DNA of 8,122 nt, from NCBI GenBank assembly GCA_946186215.1, contig CAMHMM010000080.1, positions 1 through 8,122 on the forward strand. Reading direction: 5' to 3'. Positions within the stretch are counted from its first letter, which is position 1. The number at the start of each line of letters is the position of its first letter. Shown piece by piece: positions 5,493-8,122 of the stretch. Origin of the DNA: an uncultured Ruminococcus sp. (GTDB lineage Bacteria; Bacillota; Clostridia; Oscillospirales; Ruminococcaceae). A program made the translations under genes and the position numbers. The notes below the pieces were generated by a model that saw nothing but the letters and a program-made list of their open reading frames with translations, was not told the DNA's origin and did no database searches.

Positions 5493-6977
5493 ATGCCAAA
5501 GAGGAACGATATCAATAAAATTCTCATAATCGGTTCGGGGCCTATCATCATCGGACAGGCCTGTGAATTTGACTATTCCGGTACCCAGGCCTGCAAAGCA
5601 CTCAGAAAGCTGGGCTACGAGATAGTTCTCGTAAATTCCAATCCCGCAACTATCATGACAGATCCTGATGTTGCAGATATCACCTATATAGAGCCTCTCA
5701 ATGCTGACAGGCTCACTCAGATCATCGAAAAAGAAAGACCCGATGCACTGCTGCCCAATCTCGGCGGACAGTCCGGGCTTAATCTGTGTTCGGAGCTCGA
5801 CAAGCTGGGCGTGCTCAAAAAGTATAATGTTCAGGTCATCGGCGTTCAGGTAGATGCTATCGAACGCGGCGAGGACAGGATCGAGTTCAAGAACACCATG
5901 ACTGCTCTGGGCATCGATATGGCCCGCAGTGAAGTCGCTTACTCCGTTGACGAGGCTGTGAAGATCGCTGAGAAGCTTCGCTATCCCGTTGTTCTCCGTC
6001 CTGCATACACCATGGGCGGCGCAGGCGGCGGCCTTGTATACAATGTGGACGAGCTCAAGGTCGTCTGCGAGAGAGGCCTTCAGGCAAGCCTTGTGGGACA
6101 GGTGCTTGTAGAGGAATGTGTCAGCGGCTGGGAAGAGCTGGAGCTTGAAGTGGTAAGGGATGCGGAGAATAATATCATTACCGTATGCTTTATCGAAAAT
6201 ATCGATCCCATCGGCGTTCATACAGGCGATTCATTCTGCTCTGCGCCTATGCTCACCATTCCTGAGGATGTGCAGAAGGAGCTTGAGAGACAGTCCTACA
6301 AGATAGTTGAATCCATTCAGGTAATAGGCGGCTGCAACTGCCAGTTCGCAAGAGATCCCGAAACCGGCAGGATAATCGTTATCGAGATCAACCCCAGAAC
6401 ATCCCGTTCCTCTGCTCTGGCATCAAAGGCAACAGGCTTCCCCATCGCACTGGTTTCCGCTATGCTCGCCTGCGGCCTTACACTCAAGGATATCCCCTGC
6501 GGCAAATACGGCACACTCGATAAGTACAGACCTGACGGAGATTATATCGTTATAAAGTATGCCCGCTGGGCATTTGAGAAATTCAAGGGTGCAAAGGATG
6601 AGCTCGGAACACAGATGAAGGCTGTGGGCGAGGTCATGAGCATCGGCAAGACCTATAAGGAGGCCTTCCAGAAGGCTATCAGAAGCCTTGAAACAGGCCG
6701 CTACGGTCTGGGCTTTGCAAAGGACTTCAACTCCCTTACAAAGGAAGAGCTCCTCGGCAAGCTTCATATCCCGTCAAGCGAAAGACAGTTCATCATATAT
6801 GAGGCTCTCAGAAAGGGCGCTACGATCGATGAGATATATGCTCTCACCAAGATCAAGCACTATTTCCTTGAACAGATGAAGGAGCTCGTTGACGAAGAAG
6901 AAGAGCTCATGAAGGGCAGCGGTGTTCCCGATGAGGCAGCGCTTCGCAAAGCAAAGCAGGACGGCTTCTCCGACTGA
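5493..6977 (+). CDS. carB: Carbamoyl-phosphate synthase large subunit, N-terminal half ending at an in-frame TGA
   Basis: CarB makes carbamoyl phosphate from bicarbonate, ammonia (delivered by CarA from glutamine) and two ATP, for pyrimidine and arginine synthesis. This piece of 494 residues contains the complete carboxyphosphate (first ATP-grasp) domain: IIGSGPIIIGQACEFDYSG at 12-30, NSNPATIMTDP at 48-58, LPNLGGQSGLN at 87-97, AYTMGGAGGG at 171-180, and the metal-binding EINPRTSRSSALASKATG at 298-315 (E298, N300, R302, equivalent to E. coli E299, N301, R303). The oligomerisation domain follows from about 400 and is cut at GFSD-TGA, a point where E. coli CarB reads GFSDARLAKL. The same frame continues in the next feature. 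The full enzyme is about 1,065 residues, so this piece alone should not synthesise carbamoyl phosphate. The start is supported by GGAGG at ideal distance. Confidence 0.95.
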   Translation: MPKRNDINKILIIGSGPIIIGQACEFDYSGTQACKALRKLGYEIVLVNSNPATIMTDPDVADITYIEPLNADRLTQIIEKERPDALLPNLGGQSGLNLCSELDKLGVLKKYNVQVIGVQVDAIERGEDRIEFKNTMTALGIDMARSEVAYSVDEAVKIAEKLRYPVVLRPAYTMGGAGGGLVYNVDELKVVCERGLQASLVGQVLVEECVSGWEELELEVVRDAENNIITVCFIENIDPIGVHTGDSFCSAPMLTIPEDVQKELERQSYKIVESIQVIGGCNCQFARDPETGRIIVIEINPRTSRSSALASKATGFPIALVSAMLACGLTLKDIPCGKYGTLDKYRPDGDYIVIKYARWAFEKFKGAKDELGTQMKAVGEVMSIGKTYKEAFQKAIRSLETGRYGLGFAKDFNSLTKEELLGKLHIPSSERQFIIYEALRKGATIDEIYALTKIKHYFLEQMKELVDEEEELMKGSGVPDEAALRKAKQDGFSD

Positions 6978-8122
6978 TATCTTGCAAAGCTCAGGAATAC
7001 CGATGAGGAGAGCATCCGCAATAAGCGCCTTGAATACGGTATCAAGGAAGCATGGGAGGGCGTTCATGTAAGCGGTACGGAAAACAGCGCTTACTACTAT
7101 TCCTCCTACAATATCAAGGAGGATAAGTCTCCCGTAAATACCGACAAGCCCAAGATCATGATACTCGGCGGCGGCCCCAACAGGATAGGACAGGGCATCG
7201 AATTCGACTACTGCTGCGTTCATGCCGCACTTGCGCTCAAAAAGGCAGGCTTTGAGTCAATTATCGTAAACTGCAACCCCGAGACCGTATCCACCGACTA
7301 TGATACATCTGACAAGCTCTATTTCGAGCCCCTTACTCTCGAGGATGTCCTGAGCATACACGAAAAGGAAAAGCCCGTTGGCGTTATTGCGCAGTTTGGC
7401 GGTCAGACACCTCTCAACCTTGCAGGCGACCTGAAAAAATACGGCGTAAATATCCTCGGCACAACTCCCGAGACCATCGACCTTGCGGAGGACAGAGACC
7501 ATTTCCGCGCTATGATGGAGAAGCTCGAGATACCCATGCCCGAATCGGGTATGGCTGTGAATGTGGATGAGGCTATCGAGATAGCCAACCGCATAGGCTA
7601 TCCCGTTATGGTTCGCCCCTCCTATGTGCTCGGCGGCCGCGGAATGGAGATAGTACACGACGACGATCAGATGAAGGTATATATGGCGGCTGCTGTCGGC
7701 GTAACTCCCGACCGTCCCATACTCATCGACAGATTCCTCAACCACGCTACAGAGTGCGAGGCTGACGCTATTTCCGACGGAACACACTGCTTCGTTCCCG
7801 CTGTTATGGAGCATATCGAGCTTGCGGGCATACATTCCGGCGACTCCGCATGCATACTCCCGTCGAAGAACCTCACTCCCACACAGATCGCTACCATCAA
7901 GGAATACACCCGCCGCATAGCAGTGGAAATGAATGTATGCGGTCTTATGAATATGCAGTATGCGATAGAGGGCGACACGGTATATGTGCTCGAGGCAAAT
8001 CCGAGAGCATCCCGTACAGTACCCCTCGTATCCAAGGTATGCGACATCAATATGGTGCGCATAGCTACACAGATAATCACATCCTCTCTCACAGGCAATC
8101 CTTCTCCCGTTCCGTCTCTGCG
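6978..8122 (+). pseudogene. carB: carB continuation after the in-frame stop: C-terminal half, open at the right edge
   Basis: The same frame as the carB start stays open for 381 codons to the window end and continues CarB without missing residues: YLAKLRNTDEESIRNKR resumes exactly where the first part ends. It holds the rest of the oligomerisation domain and the carbamoyl-phosphate (second ATP-grasp) domain: ILGGGPNRIGQGIEFDYCC from residue 557 (counting the stop as 495), NCNPETVSTDYDTSDKLYFEP, AQFGGQTPLNLA, RPSYVLGGRGMEI, HIELAGIHSGDSAC, and EANPRASRTVP with E834/N836/R838. Roughly the last 190 residues, with the allosteric domain, lie beyond the edge. There is no in-frame ATG, GTG or TTG between the stop and ATG 7158, and that ATG lies inside a core strand with no ribosome site at working distance (AAGGAGG at 7116-7122 is 35 bases away). 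Independent translation is therefore unlikely. It could be a nonsense mutation, a base error, or readthrough; no other lesion is seen. Confidence 0.85.

Noticed and set aside
5373..6221. 282-codon open frame on the minus strand across the start of carB, and a similar 192-codon frame at 7257-7835
   Set aside because: Both lie wholly or mostly antisense to highly conserved carB sequence, and their translations look like codon-bias shadows with no recognisable motif and no ribosome site.
6975..6977. TGA in carB as selenocysteine, or as Trp/Gly in a variant genetic code
   Set aside because: The position is not a cysteine site in CarB and I see no selenocysteine-type hairpin just after it. TGG encodes Trp throughout, and rfbF terminates with TGA exactly at its family C-terminus.
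7116..7160. AAGGAGG followed by ATG 7158 as an independent start for a split CarB second subunit
   Set aside because: The ribosome-like site is 35 bases from the ATG and encodes ordinary CarB residues. The ATG lies within the conserved strand before GGGPNRIGQG and would remove the end of the oligomerisation domain.

Overview
The window reads almost entirely on the + strand and looks like chromosomal DNA of a low-to-mid GC Firmicute, most likely a Clostridia or Ruminococcus-type gut anaerobe. That placement rests on Shine-Dalgarno sites of the AGGAGG type, codon habits (frequent ATA, AGA/AGG, GAT-ATC), tight gene spacing and the look of the proteins. It is an inference, not a taxonomic identification.

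Positions 1-2921 hold the end of a CDP-3,6-dideoxyhexose pathway: a 5'-damaged or incomplete glucose-1-phosphate cytidylyltransferase (rfbF, to 485), CDP-glucose 4,6-dehydratase (rfbG, 482-1576) and the PLP/[2Fe-2S] CDP-4-keto-6-deoxyglucose-3-dehydrase (rfbH, 1581-2921). The genes overlap by 4 bp, sit 4 bp apart, or abut, so they are almost certainly co-transcribed. Together they turn glucose-1-P and CTP into the activated intermediate from which 3,6-dideoxy sugars of surface polysaccharides are made. The partner reductase (E3) and the final sugar-specific enzyme are not in the window. A 305-residue protein of unknown function (2922-3839) starts directly after the rfbH stop.

A 116-bp A-rich gap with a hairpin (3840-3955) separates this cluster from a second group: a 78-residue single-pass membrane protein (3956-4192) followed by the universal P-loop ATPase YchF (4202-5296). 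A 196-bp gap follows, holding a strong 11-bp hairpin, a plausible promoter and a 14-bp perfect palindrome over its -10 region. Next comes carB, the large subunit of carbamoyl-phosphate synthetase, from 5493 to beyond the right edge.

The most notable anomaly is in carB. An in-frame TGA at 6975-6977 cuts the gene in its oligomerisation domain, yet the same frame stays open and well conserved from 6978 to the window end. No usable restart is visible next to the stop. A second anomaly lies at the left edge, where rfbF homology resumes right after an in-frame TGA (33-35) and the preceding bases suggest a deletion or a bad join. I see no mobile element, CRISPR array, tRNA or rRNA, and no convincing new multi-gene system. 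The best leads are the two gene lesions, the carB upstream region and the uncharacterised 305-residue protein.
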